From assembly GCF_000307265.1 (NCBI RefSeq), contig NZ_DF158897.1, positions 419,730 through 483,729 of the forward strand: a DNA stretch of 64,000 nt, in the 5' to 3' direction. Both the position numbers and the translations under genes were made by a program. This DNA is from Oscillibacter ruminantium GH1 (GTDB lineage: Bacteria > Bacillota > Clostridia > Oscillospirales > Oscillospiraceae). Below the pieces are notes generated by a model. The model ran no database searches and was not told where the DNA came from. It worked only from the letters and a program-made list of their open reading frames with translations. Of the stretch, positions 43,855 to 51,951 are shown piece after piece (within the stretch, counting starts at the first letter, position 1; each line of letters starts with the position of its first letter).

Positions 43855-44967
43855 TTAATCCTGCGCTTTCAGCCGCACCGGAAGTACCATATAAAGAAAA
43901 CGCTCTTCCCCCTCGGTCGGAACAATTACAGCGGGAGAGACTCCGGTGTTCAACTCGATTTTTACCGTATCGGCAGGGGCATAACGCAAAGCCTCCATCA
44001 AATAGCGGTTATTGAAGCCGATTTCCAGCTCTCCGCCGTCGCCCGCCAAACGGCAGACATCCTTTGCTTCTCCGTTGGCGGTTTTTGCAGAAAGGAGAAC
44101 TCTGTCATTTTCAAAAAGGCACCGTACCGGACTTTTCAGCTTTTCAGAGATCACGACGCTGACACGATCAATGCTCTGGATCAATTCCTTGGTATCCGCA
44201 ACGACAGAAATTGGATTTTTGCGTGGAACCGCGTTTTTATAATCCAAAAATTCGCCTTCCAAACGTCGGCAAATCAGCTGCGTCGTACCCACTTCAAACA
44301 AAATATGCCGTTTTCCCAGAGTAATGGAGGCCAAATCCTCCACATCGTCGCAAATTTTTTCAACTTCGCTCAAAGCAGAGCCGGGAGCAACGAAGGAAAA
44401 GTAACCTCCGTTGACCTTTTCCAACGGTTCTTTACGAACAGCCAGACGAAAACCATCCACAGAAACGACGGTTAGGCCGTCTTCACTGATTTCAAAGAGG
44501 GAACCGGTGTGAACCGGACGGCTCTCATTGGTAGAGACGGCAAAAAGTGTCTCTTCAATCATGGAGCGCAGCGTTTTTTGCTGAAGAGAAACCGAATATT
44601 CGTCTTCCACTTCCGGGAGTTCCGGGTAATCCGCGGCGCTCAACCCCATAATATTGAAATCCGCGTCGCCGCAATGCAAATGGACCACCATCTTTTCATC
44701 CGAGGAAAAAGTGATGATATCATCCGGCATCCGGCGAATAATGTCACCAAAAAGGCGTGCATTTAGGACCAGATCACCGGGTTCTGTAACGTCGGCGGAC
44801 AAAAGAGTGCGGATTCCGGTCTGCATATTGTAGCCGGAGACAGTGACGCCTTCTGCCGCGTGGAGCAAAAGACCCTCCAGAGCGGGAATCGAGCTTTTTT
44901 GAGACACGGCGCGGGAAGCCACGCCCACGGCACTTTGCAGCAGTGCTTTTTCACAAGAGAATTTCAT
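43855..44967 (-). CDS. dnaN: DNA polymerase III beta sliding clamp
   Basis: 370 residues with three clamp domains. Starts MKFSCEKALLQSAVGVASRAV and ends near FLYMVLPVRLKAQD, the conserved M-P-V/I-R end that forms the partner-binding pocket. It holds polymerase on DNA. It is located directly after the origin boxes and dnaA, with its start 28 bases from the AT-rich tract. RBS GAAAGGAAAG. Confidence 0.97.
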   Translation of the reverse strand: MKFSCEKALLQSAVGVASRAVSQKSSIPALEGLLLHAAEGVTVSGYNMQTGIRTLLSADVTEPGDLVLNARLFGDIIRRMPDDIITFSSDEKMVVHLHCGDADFNIMGLSAADYPELPEVEDEYSVSLQQKTLRSMIEETLFAVSTNESRPVHTGSLFEISEDGLTVVSVDGFRLAVRKEPLEKVNGGYFSFVAPGSALSEVEKICDDVEDLASITLGKRHILFEVGTTQLICRRLEGEFLDYKNAVPRKNPISVVADTKELIQSIDRVSVVISEKLKSPVRCLFENDRVLLSAKTANGEAKDVCRLAGDGGELEIGFNNRYLMEALRYAPADTVKIELNTGVSPAVIVPTEGEERFLYMVLPVRLKAQD

Positions 44968-44994
44968 AGGCCACTTTCCTTTCTGTCGGAGATG

Positions 44995-45235
44995 TTTCTT
45001 TTTTTATAAAAGAAGGCAGGAGCATGAGAAGATTTGCTTTCGTCGTCTTTTAGAAAAGAAAAATAGATCTTTTTAGTCATAGTTGTAGTAGAGGGACGAA
45101 AACAGTGGAAAACCTTGAAAACCATTGAAAAACCAGAAAAAGTTTTACTGGGAGCAGTACGGAATAACTCCATGGTTTTTCCACAGGGGGTCAGAAAGAG
45201 CAAGTTTTCCACATTTTCGTTTTCCTTTTCCACAA
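44995..45235. other. Predicted chromosomal replication origin (oriC)
   Basis: The gap between dnaN and dnaA has three exact TTTTCCACA boxes in direct orientation (45177-45185, 45205-45213, 45226-45234) and one near match in the other orientation at 45104-45112 (AGTGGAAAA). Toward dnaN comes a CTA-type repeat (on the minus strand CTACTACAACTA, about 45074-45091) resembling the DnaA-trio of Bacillus. An A/T-rich tract at about 44995-45073 then fits the unwinding element. The order boxes-trio-AT tract-dnaN equals that in B. subtilis. Confidence 0.85.
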
Positions 45236-45250
45236 GGAAATGGGGAAAAC

Positions 45251-46564
45251 TCAGTGCTTTGAACTGATGTTTGTTTTGATCTCTTTCACCGTTTCTGCGA
45301 AGGCGGCGTCGGACTTCATCTGCTTTTCAACCTTCTCAATGGAATAGAGCACCGTGGAGTGGTCGCGGTTGCCAAAAAACTTGCCAATGTCGTCGCTGGA
45401 GAGGTTTGTCATGCTGCGAATCAGATACATTGCCACCTGTCTGGCGGCCACGGCTTCCCGCACGCGCTGCTGCCCCCGAATCACTTCGGCGTCTACACCG
45501 TAATACTTGGAAACAAAATCCACGATGGAATCCGGCGTGGGAATGTTTTCACCTCGACGAAGAATGTCCTGAATGGCGCGCTTAACCAGCTCTTCGTCTA
45601 CATCGTCTCCTAAAAGATCTTTGTAGGCCAAGAGCTTATTAATCGTTCCTTCCAATTGCCGAACGTTCGAGGTAACGCGTTCGGCGATGTAGATAGCCAC
45701 CTTGTTGGGAATTTCCATGCCCAATAAAGCCGCTTTGTTTTTGATAATGGCAAGGCGCGTTTCATAGTCGGGGGGAGCCACGTCCACCAGAAGACCCCAT
45801 TCAAAACGGGTGCGAAGACGGTCCTCCAACTGTGTCATCTCAGAAGGGGGGCGGTCAGAGGTTAAAACAATCTGTTTACCGGATTCATAGAGGTTGTTGA
45901 AGGTATGGAAAAATTCCTCCTGCGTCTGCTTTCGTCCGGCGATGAACTGCACGTCATCGACCAGCAGGAGGTCCGCTTTCCGATATTTCTCCCGCATCTC
46001 AGCGGTTTTTCCCTCTCGAATGGCGTTGACCAGCTCATTGGTCAGGTCATCGCCCTTTACGTAGGCAATTCTTGCGTTGCGGTCATTTTTTTGAATGACG
46101 TGGGCAATGGAATAGATCAGATGCGTTTTGCCAAGACCGGAATCTCCATAAATTAAAAGGGGGTTATAGTTTTTTGCCGGATGTTCTCCCACAGACATGG
46201 AGGCGGCATAGGCCAGTTTGTTGCTGGGACCCACCACGAAAGTTTCAAAAGTGAACTCGTCAGAGGTGAAGGCTTCCGACTTCTTTTTCTGCACGCCGCC
46301 GGAAAATTCTGCGTATTCCTCGGAAGTGAGAACCTTTACCTCAAAATCGGTTGAAAAAATATCATGGAGAACCGCCTTGATATTTTTCATGAACAGACTT
46401 TCAATATAATTTTTCTTGAAGTCGTTGGGACAATGGAGATAAAAAACGCCGTCCCGGAGATCTACAGCCTCCAGTTCATCGAACCAAGTGGCAATGGTTG
46501 TCTCCGAGAGGTCGCGTTTCAGCTGGGTGAGGACATTTGTCCAGACGTCGGCTACGGAATTCAA
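45251..46564 (-). CDS. dnaA: Chromosomal replication initiator DnaA
   Basis: 437 residues with the four DnaA domains. Domain I begins NSVADVWTNVLTQLKRDL. The AAA+ domain has YGDSGLGKTHL (Walker A) and DLLLVDDVQFIAG (Walker B), with the arginine finger region EDRLRTRFEWGL. The C-terminal helix-turn-helix has GNRDHSTVLYSIEKVE, the DnaA-box reader. The start is taken as TTG 46564, eight bases after AGAGGTG; an in-frame ATG at 46612 lies next to the -10 of the promoter. DnaA boxes lie just past its 3' end. Confidence 0.96.
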   Translation of the reverse strand: MNSVADVWTNVLTQLKRDLSETTIATWFDELEAVDLRDGVFYLHCPNDFKKNYIESLFMKNIKAVLHDIFSTDFEVKVLTSEEYAEFSGGVQKKKSEAFTSDEFTFETFVVGPSNKLAYAASMSVGEHPAKNYNPLLIYGDSGLGKTHLIYSIAHVIQKNDRNARIAYVKGDDLTNELVNAIREGKTAEMREKYRKADLLLVDDVQFIAGRKQTQEEFFHTFNNLYESGKQIVLTSDRPPSEMTQLEDRLRTRFEWGLLVDVAPPDYETRLAIIKNKAALLGMEIPNKVAIYIAERVTSNVRQLEGTINKLLAYKDLLGDDVDEELVKRAIQDILRRGENIPTPDSIVDFVSKYYGVDAEVIRGQQRVREAVAARQVAMYLIRSMTNLSSDDIGKFFGNRDHSTVLYSIEKVEKQMKSDAAFAETVKEIKTNISSKH

Positions 46565-46615
46565 AAGAAAGACACCTCTCTCTCCCTGCGGGCAGGGGAA
46601 ATCAAAATACACTTA

Positions 46616-46644
46616 ATTATAGCAAAAAACGTGAAAAATTACAA
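46616..46644 (-). promoter_or_regulatory. Predicted promoter of dnaA
   Basis: TTGTAA (46644-46639) and TATAAT (46621-46616) on the minus strand, 17 bases apart. It supports the TTG start of dnaA. Confidence 0.85.
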
Positions 46645-46798
46645 CACATATTCTAATAAATAAGTACGAAAATGAAACGGGCCGCAACCACAATATCTGG
46701 AGAAGATGAAAGAAAAAAACGAATATTTTGTGGTTTTTTAGTTTAGGTTCTCAAAAGAAGGAAAATAGGCGGAAATTTTTGATATTTGCAAGTTTTTA
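46645..46798. other. AT-rich gap between divergent dnaA and rpmH promoters
   Basis: 154 bases with no gene and no exact TTATCCACA or TTTTCCACA box. An 8-bp inverted repeat AACCACAA / TTGTGGTT spans about 46686-46740. It could be a second, minor origin lobe or simply promoter DNA. Confidence 0.4.
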
Positions 46799-46827
46799 TT
46801 GACAGTTTTTTGATTTGCATGTATACT
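46799..46827 (+). promoter_or_regulatory. Promoter of rpmH-rnpA-yidD-yidC-jag
   Basis: Perfect TTGACA (46799-46804), 17 bases, TATACT (46822-46827); the leader to rpmH is about 108 bases. Confidence 0.9.
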
Positions 46828-46941
46828 AATTCGAGCGCTGGATTTGCGCTCTTATTTTGTTTACTGCGCGGCGGCAACGCCGTGTCGAGTAAGCGCCGCC
46901 AAAAGGCGGCCGGAAAAGTTTTTTACAGGAGGTGTCTCAAC

Positions 46942-47082
46942 ATGGCAACGAAACGTACCTATCAGCCCAAGAAGCTCCACGGTCAGAAAGTCCACGGCTT
47001 CCGCAAGCGGATGGCTACCGCCAACGGTCGCAAGGTTCTTGCTCGCCGTCGCGCCAAGGGCCGTGCCCAGCTCAGCTACTAA
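46942..47082 (+). CDS. rpmH: 50S ribosomal protein L34
   Basis: 46 residues, the conserved short basic protein with [20 protein letters not shown]. It has two extra residues at the N-terminus (MATKRTYQP against the usual MKRTYQP). A strong AGGAGGTG precedes it. It is the first gene of the rightward origin operon. Confidence 0.97.
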   Translation: MATKRTYQPKKLHGQKVHGFRKRMATANGRKVLARRRAKGRAQLSY

Positions 47083-47133
47083 GGAGCCGCGTGCGCGGAA
47101 ATTGCCGCGGGAGACCTGCTGAACAAAATAGAC

Positions 47134-47168
47134 AGGGACGGCAGGAAACCGGTTTTCCTCCGTCCCTT
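47134..47168 (+). terminator. Attenuator-like hairpin between rpmH and rnpA
   Basis: Stem AGGGACGGCAGGAAA / TTTCCTCCGTCCCT with one mismatch and only a weak T-rich tail (TTATTGG). It may let part of transcription stop after the abundant L34 message. Confidence 0.55.
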
Positions 47169-47216
47169 ATTGGCTTTGTTCAGTTGGTTCAGTCATCGGA
47201 AAGAACGGGAGAATAC

Positions 47217-47561
47217 ATGAAAAGAGCCGTAACGCTGAAAAAAAATCATGAATTTCGCCGCCTTTACAGCAGGGGGGCTTCCGCCGCCGGATACGGTCTT
47301 GTGATCTACTGCCGGAAGAACCGGCTGGGCCGCAATCGACTGGGAATCACAGTGTCCACCAAAATCGGACACGCCGTGGTTCGAAACCGGGCGCGCCGCA
47401 GACTGCGGGAGACTTTTCGACTGAACGCGGATCAGCTGCGGCAGGGGTATGACATCATTCTGGTTGCCCGGCACCGGGCGGTGGACATGCCATGGAAGGA
47501 TTTGAACGCCAGCTTTTTGAAACTTTCAAAAAAGCTGGGGCTTTTGGAGGAGGTTTCTTAA
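47217..47561 (+). CDS. rnpA: Ribonuclease P protein component
   Basis: 114 residues. It has LKKNHEFRRLYSRG near the start and the RNA-binding signature NRARRRLRETFR, with RNRLGITVST before it. It helps the RNase P RNA mature tRNA 5' ends. It starts at ATG 47217 after GGGAG, and its stop abuts the GTG start of yidD. Confidence 0.95.
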   Translation: MKRAVTLKKNHEFRRLYSRGASAAGYGLVIYCRKNRLGRNRLGITVSTKIGHAVVRNRARRRLRETFRLNADQLRQGYDIILVARHRAVDMPWKDLNASFLKLSKKLGLLEEVS

Positions 47562-47771
47562 GTGAAACGGGTTTTGCTGGCCATGGTAAAATTTTACCGT
47601 GTGGCAATTTCTCCGTATCGCCCCTCTTGCTGTCGGTTCTATCCGACCTGTTCTCAATACGCGCTGGAGGCCATCGAAAAATACGGTGCGCTGAAGGGTG
47701 GATACCTGTCTTTGCGCCGGATTCTTCGCTGCAATCCGTTCCACAAGGGGGGCTACGACCCTGTACCCTGA
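47562..47771 (+). CDS. yidD: Membrane protein insertion efficiency factor YidD
   Basis: 69 residues starting at GTG directly after the rnpA stop, with AGGAGG inside the end of rnp[22 protein letters not shown] and [14 protein letters not shown] are diagnostic of YidD. It is a small amphipathic protein at the inner membrane that aids YidC-dependent insertion; yidC follows 34 bases later. Confidence 0.95.
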   Translation: MKRVLLAMVKFYRVAISPYRPSCCRFYPTCSQYALEAIEKYGALKGGYLSLRRILRCNPFHKGGYDPVP

Positions 47772-47805
47772 GCGTAGTAAGACTTGAATACGAAGGAGTC
47801 TCCAA

Positions 47806-48957
47806 ATGGGATTTTTCGGAACCCTGGGATATTACGTTTGTATCCCGTTTGCCGCACTTTTGCGGCTGTTTTACAACCTGACCGGCTCCTATGGTCTGTC
47901 CCTGATCTTCTTTACGCTGGTAATCAAGCTGGTGCTGCTGCCCTTCCAGATGAAGAGCAAAAAGAGCATGGTGCGCATGAACCGCATGAGCGGGAAGATG
48001 CAGGAGATTCAGAAGAAATACGCCAACAACCCGGCTAAACAGCAGGAAGAGACGCAAAAGCTGTATGCCGAGCAGGGCGTGAACCCCATGAGCGGCTGCC
48101 TTTGGAGTTTGCTGCCCATGTTTTTCCTGATTGCGCTGTATGCCATTATCCGTCAGCCCATCACTCACTTCATGATGCTGGATTCCAGCGTGGTGGATTC
48201 GGCGCTGTCCGCGCTGCAGAGTGCGGGTATTGATATTTCCAACATCGCCATCGCCGCGAAGGACGGCACGATGCAGGTTACCGCGTTTGGTCAGATTATG
48301 ATGGTCAACGCCATTAATACCCAGCTGCCTGACTTCGCCGCAACCATTCCCGGTTGGATCAGCGTGAATTACAGCTTCTTGGGGATGGATTTGTCCGTTT
48401 TGCCCAGCAATGTAATCAAGGCATTCACGTTTACGTGGAGCAATATCGGCGTGGTGCTGATGCCCGTAGTCTCCGCAGCGCTCAGCTTTTTGATGAGCAT
48501 GGCGTCCATGTCCGGACAGAGCAAGCAGGGTCCTGCCGCCAACCAGATGAAGATGATGATGTGGATGATGCCGCTCATGTCTTTGTGGATTGGTTTCACG
48601 CTGCCTGCGGCTCTGTGCGTCTACTGGATTGCGCAGAGTGCTTTCTCCGCGGTTCAGGAGTGGTTTATGGGTAAATTCTATAACCAGAAGATCGAGGAAG
48701 AGGAAAATCAGCGTCAGGCTGTGATTGAGGCCGACCGCAAGCGCCGGCAGGAAGAGGCCAAGCAAAAGCAGGAGGAGCAGCGCCGTCAGTCGGCTCAGAA
48801 GCCCTCTTTGAAAGAAAAGCGCAAGGCCGCTCAGGATGCCAAGGTCAACAAACCCAAGAAGGCCAGTACCAATGAAAATGGCCGCGTGGGTGACCGTCCC
48901 TATGCCCGCGGCCGCGCCTATCAGGAGAATCGGTTCAACGATTCCAACGAGAAATAA
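47806..48957 (+). CDS. yidC: Membrane protein insertase YidC/Oxa1
   Basis: 383 residues with the five-segment YidC/Oxa1 core (LSLIFFTLVIKLVLLPF, then the cytoplasmic hairpin MSGKMQEIQKKYANNP). The extracytoplasmic loop between the second and third segments is long, about 110 residues. A 110-residue highly charged tail rich in K, R, Q and E follows the last segment, as in insertases that bind ribosomes. No lipobox is seen. It inserts membrane proteins with YidD and SecYEG. Confidence 0.95.
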   Translation: MGFFGTLGYYVCIPFAALLRLFYNLTGSYGLSLIFFTLVIKLVLLPFQMKSKKSMVRMNRMSGKMQEIQKKYANNPAKQQEETQKLYAEQGVNPMSGCLWSLLPMFFLIALYAIIRQPITHFMMLDSSVVDSALSALQSAGIDISNIAIAAKDGTMQVTAFGQIMMVNAINTQLPDFAATIPGWISVNYSFLGMDLSVLPSNVIKAFTFTWSNIGVVLMPVVSAALSFLMSMASMSGQSKQGPAANQMKMMMWMMPLMSLWIGFTLPAALCVYWIAQSAFSAVQEWFMGKFYNQKIEEEENQRQAVIEADRKRRQEEAKQKQEEQRRQSAQKPSLKEKRKAAQDAKVNKPKKASTNENGRVGDRPYARGRAYQENRFNDSNEK

Positions 48958-48970
48958 GGAGCTTGTTGCC

Positions 48971-49804
48971 ATGAGTTATATTGACGTAACGGGCAAGACA
49001 GAGGAGGAGGCCCTCGCCCGCGCTCTTTCGCAGCTGGGCATGGACCGGGACGATGTGTCCGTCCAGATTCTGGAGCGGGCAAAAAATGGATTTCTCGGCA
49101 TCGGAAGCGCGCCGGCTAAGGTGCGGGTGACCTATGGCGAGGATGAGGAAAAAACCTCCCCTGTCTCTGCAAAGCCTAATCCGGAGAAATCGAAAACCGA
49201 AAGAAAACCCACGGAAAAACCTGCGGCTCCGGTTCAAAAACCCAAGGTGGAAAAGCCCGCCGTGAAGGCGCAGGAGCCTGTTCAAAAAACACAGCGGCCC
49301 GTGGCCGCTGCGGTGACTGAAACGGCGACCCCTATTGGGGAAGAGGTTCAGGATGAAAAGGCAGACGCCATCCGCACCTTCCTCTCCGGGCTGATGGAGA
49401 AGATGGAAGTGGAGAGTCAGGTCCATGTGTATCTGCCCGAAAAGGGACGGTATCAGGTGATTTTGACCGGACCCAATCTGGGCCAGATTATTGGGCGCCG
49501 GGGCGAGACGCTGGATGCAATTCAGCAGCTGACCAGCTATTCCGTGAATCGGTCCAGCAGCGGACGAATCCGGGTGACCCTTGACGCGGAAAACTATCGC
49601 GCCAAGCGGGAGGAAAGTCTGGAACACCTCGCTCACAAGGTGGCGCTGAAGGTGGTCAAGTACCGCCGCAGCGTGACGCTGGAACCCATGAACGCTTATG
49701 AGCGGCACATTATCCACACCGCCTTGCAGGAGGAGCCCAATGTGTCTACCGGGTCCATCGGCACGGAGCCGAATCGGCGGGTCGTTGTGTCCTACGAGCG
49801 CTGA
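48971..49804 (+). CDS. jag: KhpB/Jag RNA-binding protein
   Basis: 277 residues. The Jag_N domain is at 1-50 (SYIDVTGKTEEEALARALSQ), then a Lys/Pro-rich linker (about 60-120). A KH-type domain has LGQIIGRRGETLDAIQQL and an R3H domain ends in EPNRRVVVSYE. It binds RNA and is tied to cell-division and wall control in other Firmicutes. ATG 48971 follows AAGGAG; frame upstream lies in yidC. Last gene of the operon, followed by a strong terminator. Confidence 0.94.
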   Translation: MSYIDVTGKTEEEALARALSQLGMDRDDVSVQILERAKNGFLGIGSAPAKVRVTYGEDEEKTSPVSAKPNPEKSKTERKPTEKPAAPVQKPKVEKPAVKAQEPVQKTQRPVAAAVTETATPIGEEVQDEKADAIRTFLSGLMEKMEVESQVHVYLPEKGRYQVILTGPNLGQIIGRRGETLDAIQQLTSYSVNRSSSGRIRVTLDAENYRAKREESLEHLAHKVALKVVKYRRSVTLEPMNAYERHIIHTALQEEPNVSTGSIGTEPNRRVVVSYER

Positions 49805-49823
49805 ACGCGAGCCTTTTGAAAAA

Positions 49824-49859
49824 TACCCGTCCGGTCAAGCAAGACCGGGCGGGTTTTTC
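49824..49859 (+). terminator. Terminator of the rpmH-jag operon
   Basis: Stem ACCCGTCCGGTC / GACCGGGCGGGT with a 6-base loop and a T run. Confidence 0.9.
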
Positions 49860-49870
49860 ACAAAGTTATC

Positions 49871-49961
49871 AAAAATTGTGGAAAAAGAAAGCGGTTTTTC
49901 AGGGGGCGGCATCTAAAAAGCCATGTTTTGGATGAAATTCTGCTCAGTATCCACAATTTTT
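49871..49961. repeat. 12-bp inverted repeat around DnaA-box-like motifs
   Basis: AAAAATTGTGGA at 49871-49882 and its perfect complement TCCACAATTTTT at 49950-49961, 67 bases apart. Each arm holds a DnaA-box-like core (TGTGGAAAA at 49877; GTATCCACA at 49947). The surrounding 49860-50092 has no gene. Confidence 0.7.
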
Positions 49962-50092
49962 GAATGTGTGCTGAAAAAAGATGCTTCCAATCAGATGCAA
50001 ATCATCTTAAAAAAAACGCGGATTAATTGAAAAAAAGCCTTTGTAAATAGATATAGGCAATTCAATTGCAAGGAATTGCCATAAGAACCTTC

Positions 50093-50121
50093 TTGACAAT
50101 TGAAAAGAAAGGTGATAAAGT
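50093..50121 (+). promoter_or_regulatory. Promoter of the glycine T-box leader
   Basis: TTGACA (50093-50098), 17 bases, TAAAGT (50116-50121). Confidence 0.8.
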
Positions 50122-50127
50122 GACACA

Positions 50128-50372
50128 CGATATCTAAAAAAGCTGTGAAAGGGAGTAGTATCCCCCGCTGCCGGGCAAAGAGAGAGGGCGTTTGGTGAAA
50201 GCCCTTGCCGGAATGGGGAGAAGGCGTCCTTGAGCTGTGCGGCTCAGCGAAAGCAGGCCGCGCCGGATCCCGCCGTTATCGGGTCAGAGTGCGCATTCGT
50301 TTGGATGCGAATTCAGGTGGTACCGCGGACAACCGTTCGCCCTGAGCTTTGCTCGGGGCGTTTTTGTTTTTT
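50128..50372 (+). promoter_or_regulatory. T-box riboswitch, glycine specifier
   Basis: The leader has a stem I region (AGAGAGGG ... GGTGAAAGCCC). The specifier is GGC at 50223-50225, in the context AGAAGGCGTCC then TTGAGC, which aligns with the Bacillus glyQS leader. The T-box AGGTGGTACCGCGG is at 50316-50329 and a terminator at 50339-50365. Uncharged tRNA-Gly(GCC) should favour the antiterminator and allow the synthetase gene to be read. The acceptor-pairing sequence is UGGU, which does not fit the U73 of the tRNA-Gly at 21630. Confidence 0.93.
50339..50372 (+). terminator. T-box regulated terminator
   Basis: CGCCCTGAGC / GCTCGGGGCG stem with a T-rich tail; competes with the antiterminator. 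Confidence 0.9.
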
Positions 50373-50409
50373 TACGATGAAATTTAAAGGCGGAAAGGGA
50401 GAATTACTG

Positions 50410-51834
50410 ATGAAAAATACGGAAAAAACCATGGAAAAAATTGTGGCACTGTGCAAAAATAGAGGCTTTGTGTTCCCCGGCAGCGAGATTTACGGAGGTC
50501 TTGCCAACAGCTGGGACTTTGGGCCTTTGGGCGTGGAGATGAAGAACAACGTCAAGCGGGCTTGGTGGAAGAAATTCGTGCAGGAGAATCCCTATAACGT
50601 GGGACTGGACGCCGCCATTTTGATGAATCCCCAGGTTTGGGTGGCCTCCGGCCATGTGGCCACGTTTAACGATCCCCTGATTGACTGCAAATCCTGCAAA
50701 ATGCGCCACCGGGCCGACAAGCTGGTAGAGAATTATAATCAGGAGAACAACATCACGGATGTGAATGTGGAGGCGATGACCGGCGAGGAGCTGGTGGCCT
50801 ATATCCGGGAGAAAAACGTGCCTTGCCCCGGCTGCGGCAAGTCTGAATTTACCGATATCCGCAAGTTCAACCTGATGTACAAGACCCATCAGGGCGTGAC
50901 GGAGGATTCCTCCACCGAGGTGTATCTGCGTCCTGAAACCGCACAGGGCATTTTTGTCAACTTCCCCGGCATCCAGCGCACCACCCGCCGCAAGCTTCCC
51001 TTTGGCGTGTGTCAGGTGGGCAAGTCCTTCCGCAATGAGATTACGCCGGGCAACTTCATCTTCCGCATCCGGGAGTTTGAGCAGATGGAGCTGGAATTCT
51101 TCTGCAAGCCCGACACCGATCTGGAGTGGTTCCAGTATTGGCGGAACTACTGCCACGAGTGGCTGAAGAACCTGAATGTGAAGGACGAGAACCTGCGTCT
51201 GCGTGACCATGAGAAGGAAGAGTTGAGCTTCTATTCCAAGGCCACCACAGACTTTGAGTATAAATTTCCCTTTGGCTGGGGCGAGCTGTGGGGCGTGGCC
51301 GACCGGACCAACTACGATTTGACACAGCATCAGGAGCATTCCGGTCAGGACCTGACCTATTTCGATCAGGAGACGGGCGAGCACTATATTCCCTATGTCA
51401 TCGAGCCTTCTCTTGGAGCGGACCGCATGATGCTGGCGCTGCTGGTGGAGGCCTATGACGAGGAGGTTGTGGACGCGGAGAAGAATGATACCCGTGTGGT
51501 CATGCGGTTCCATCCCGCCATCGCGCCGTTTAAGGCGGCGGTTCTGCCTCTGAGCAAAAAGCTGGGCGACAAGGCCCGTGAAATCCAGCAGATGCTCTGC
51601 TCCGACTGGATGGTGGACTTTGACGACACCGGTTCCATCGGCAAACGCTATCGCCGGGAGGATGAGATCGGCACGCCGTACTGCATCACGGTGGACTTCC
51701 AGACTGTGGGCGATGCGGAGAAGGGCGAGCCTGCCGACAACTGTGTTACCGTTCGTGACCGGGACACCATGGAGCAGGTCAGAATACCCATCGATCAGCT
51801 GAAGGCGTATCTTGCCGAAAAGCTGGCCTACTAA
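50410..51834 (+). CDS. glyS: Glycine--tRNA ligase (alpha2 type)
   Basis: 474 residues, the single-chain dimeric class II GlyRS, not the alpha/beta GlyQS form. It begins with [20 protein letters not shown]. Class II motifs are seen in [33 protein letters not shown] (motif 2) and [13 protein letters not shown] (motif 3), and the anticodon domain is complete. Start ATG 50410 follows AAAGGGAG, 38 bases after the T-box terminator. It charges tRNA-Gly and is controlled by it. Confidence 0.96.
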   Translation: MKNTEKTMEKIVALCKNRGFVFPGSEIYGGLANSWDFGPLGVEMKNNVKRAWWKKFVQENPYNVGLDAAILMNPQVWVASGHVATFNDPLIDCKSCKMRHRADKLVENYNQENNITDVNVEAMTGEELVAYIREKNVPCPGCGKSEFTDIRKFNLMYKTHQGVTEDSSTEVYLRPETAQGIFVNFPGIQRTTRRKLPFGVCQVGKSFRNEITPGNFIFRIREFEQMELEFFCKPDTDLEWFQYWRNYCHEWLKNLNVKDENLRLRDHEKEELSFYSKATTDFEYKFPFGWGELWGVADRTNYDLTQHQEHSGQDLTYFDQETGEHYIPYVIEPSLGADRMMLALLVEAYDEEVVDAEKNDTRVVMRFHPAIAPFKAAVLPLSKKLGDKAREIQQMLCSDWMVDFDDTGSIGKRYRREDEIGTPYCITVDFQTVGDAEKGEPADNCVTVRDRDTMEQVRIPIDQLKAYLAEKLAY

Positions 51835-51899
51835 GGCTGTACCGCGTGATTGAGGGCGCATTCAGCGCCGCATTGCGTGGGTTTCCTAAACAATAGAGA

Positions 51900-51930
51900 G
51901 CGGGACACGGAAGCACCGTGTCCCGTTTTC
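51900..51930 (+). terminator. Terminator of glyS
   Basis: CGGGACACGG / CCGTGTCCCG with a 5-base loop and TTTT. Confidence 0.85.
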
Positions 51931-51951
51931 CCCTGAAAGCGAGCGAATGGA

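Noticed and set aside
46932..47216. Frame fused upstream of rnpA
   Set aside because: It overlaps rpmH in another frame; the ATG at 47217 starts the conserved RnpA sequence.
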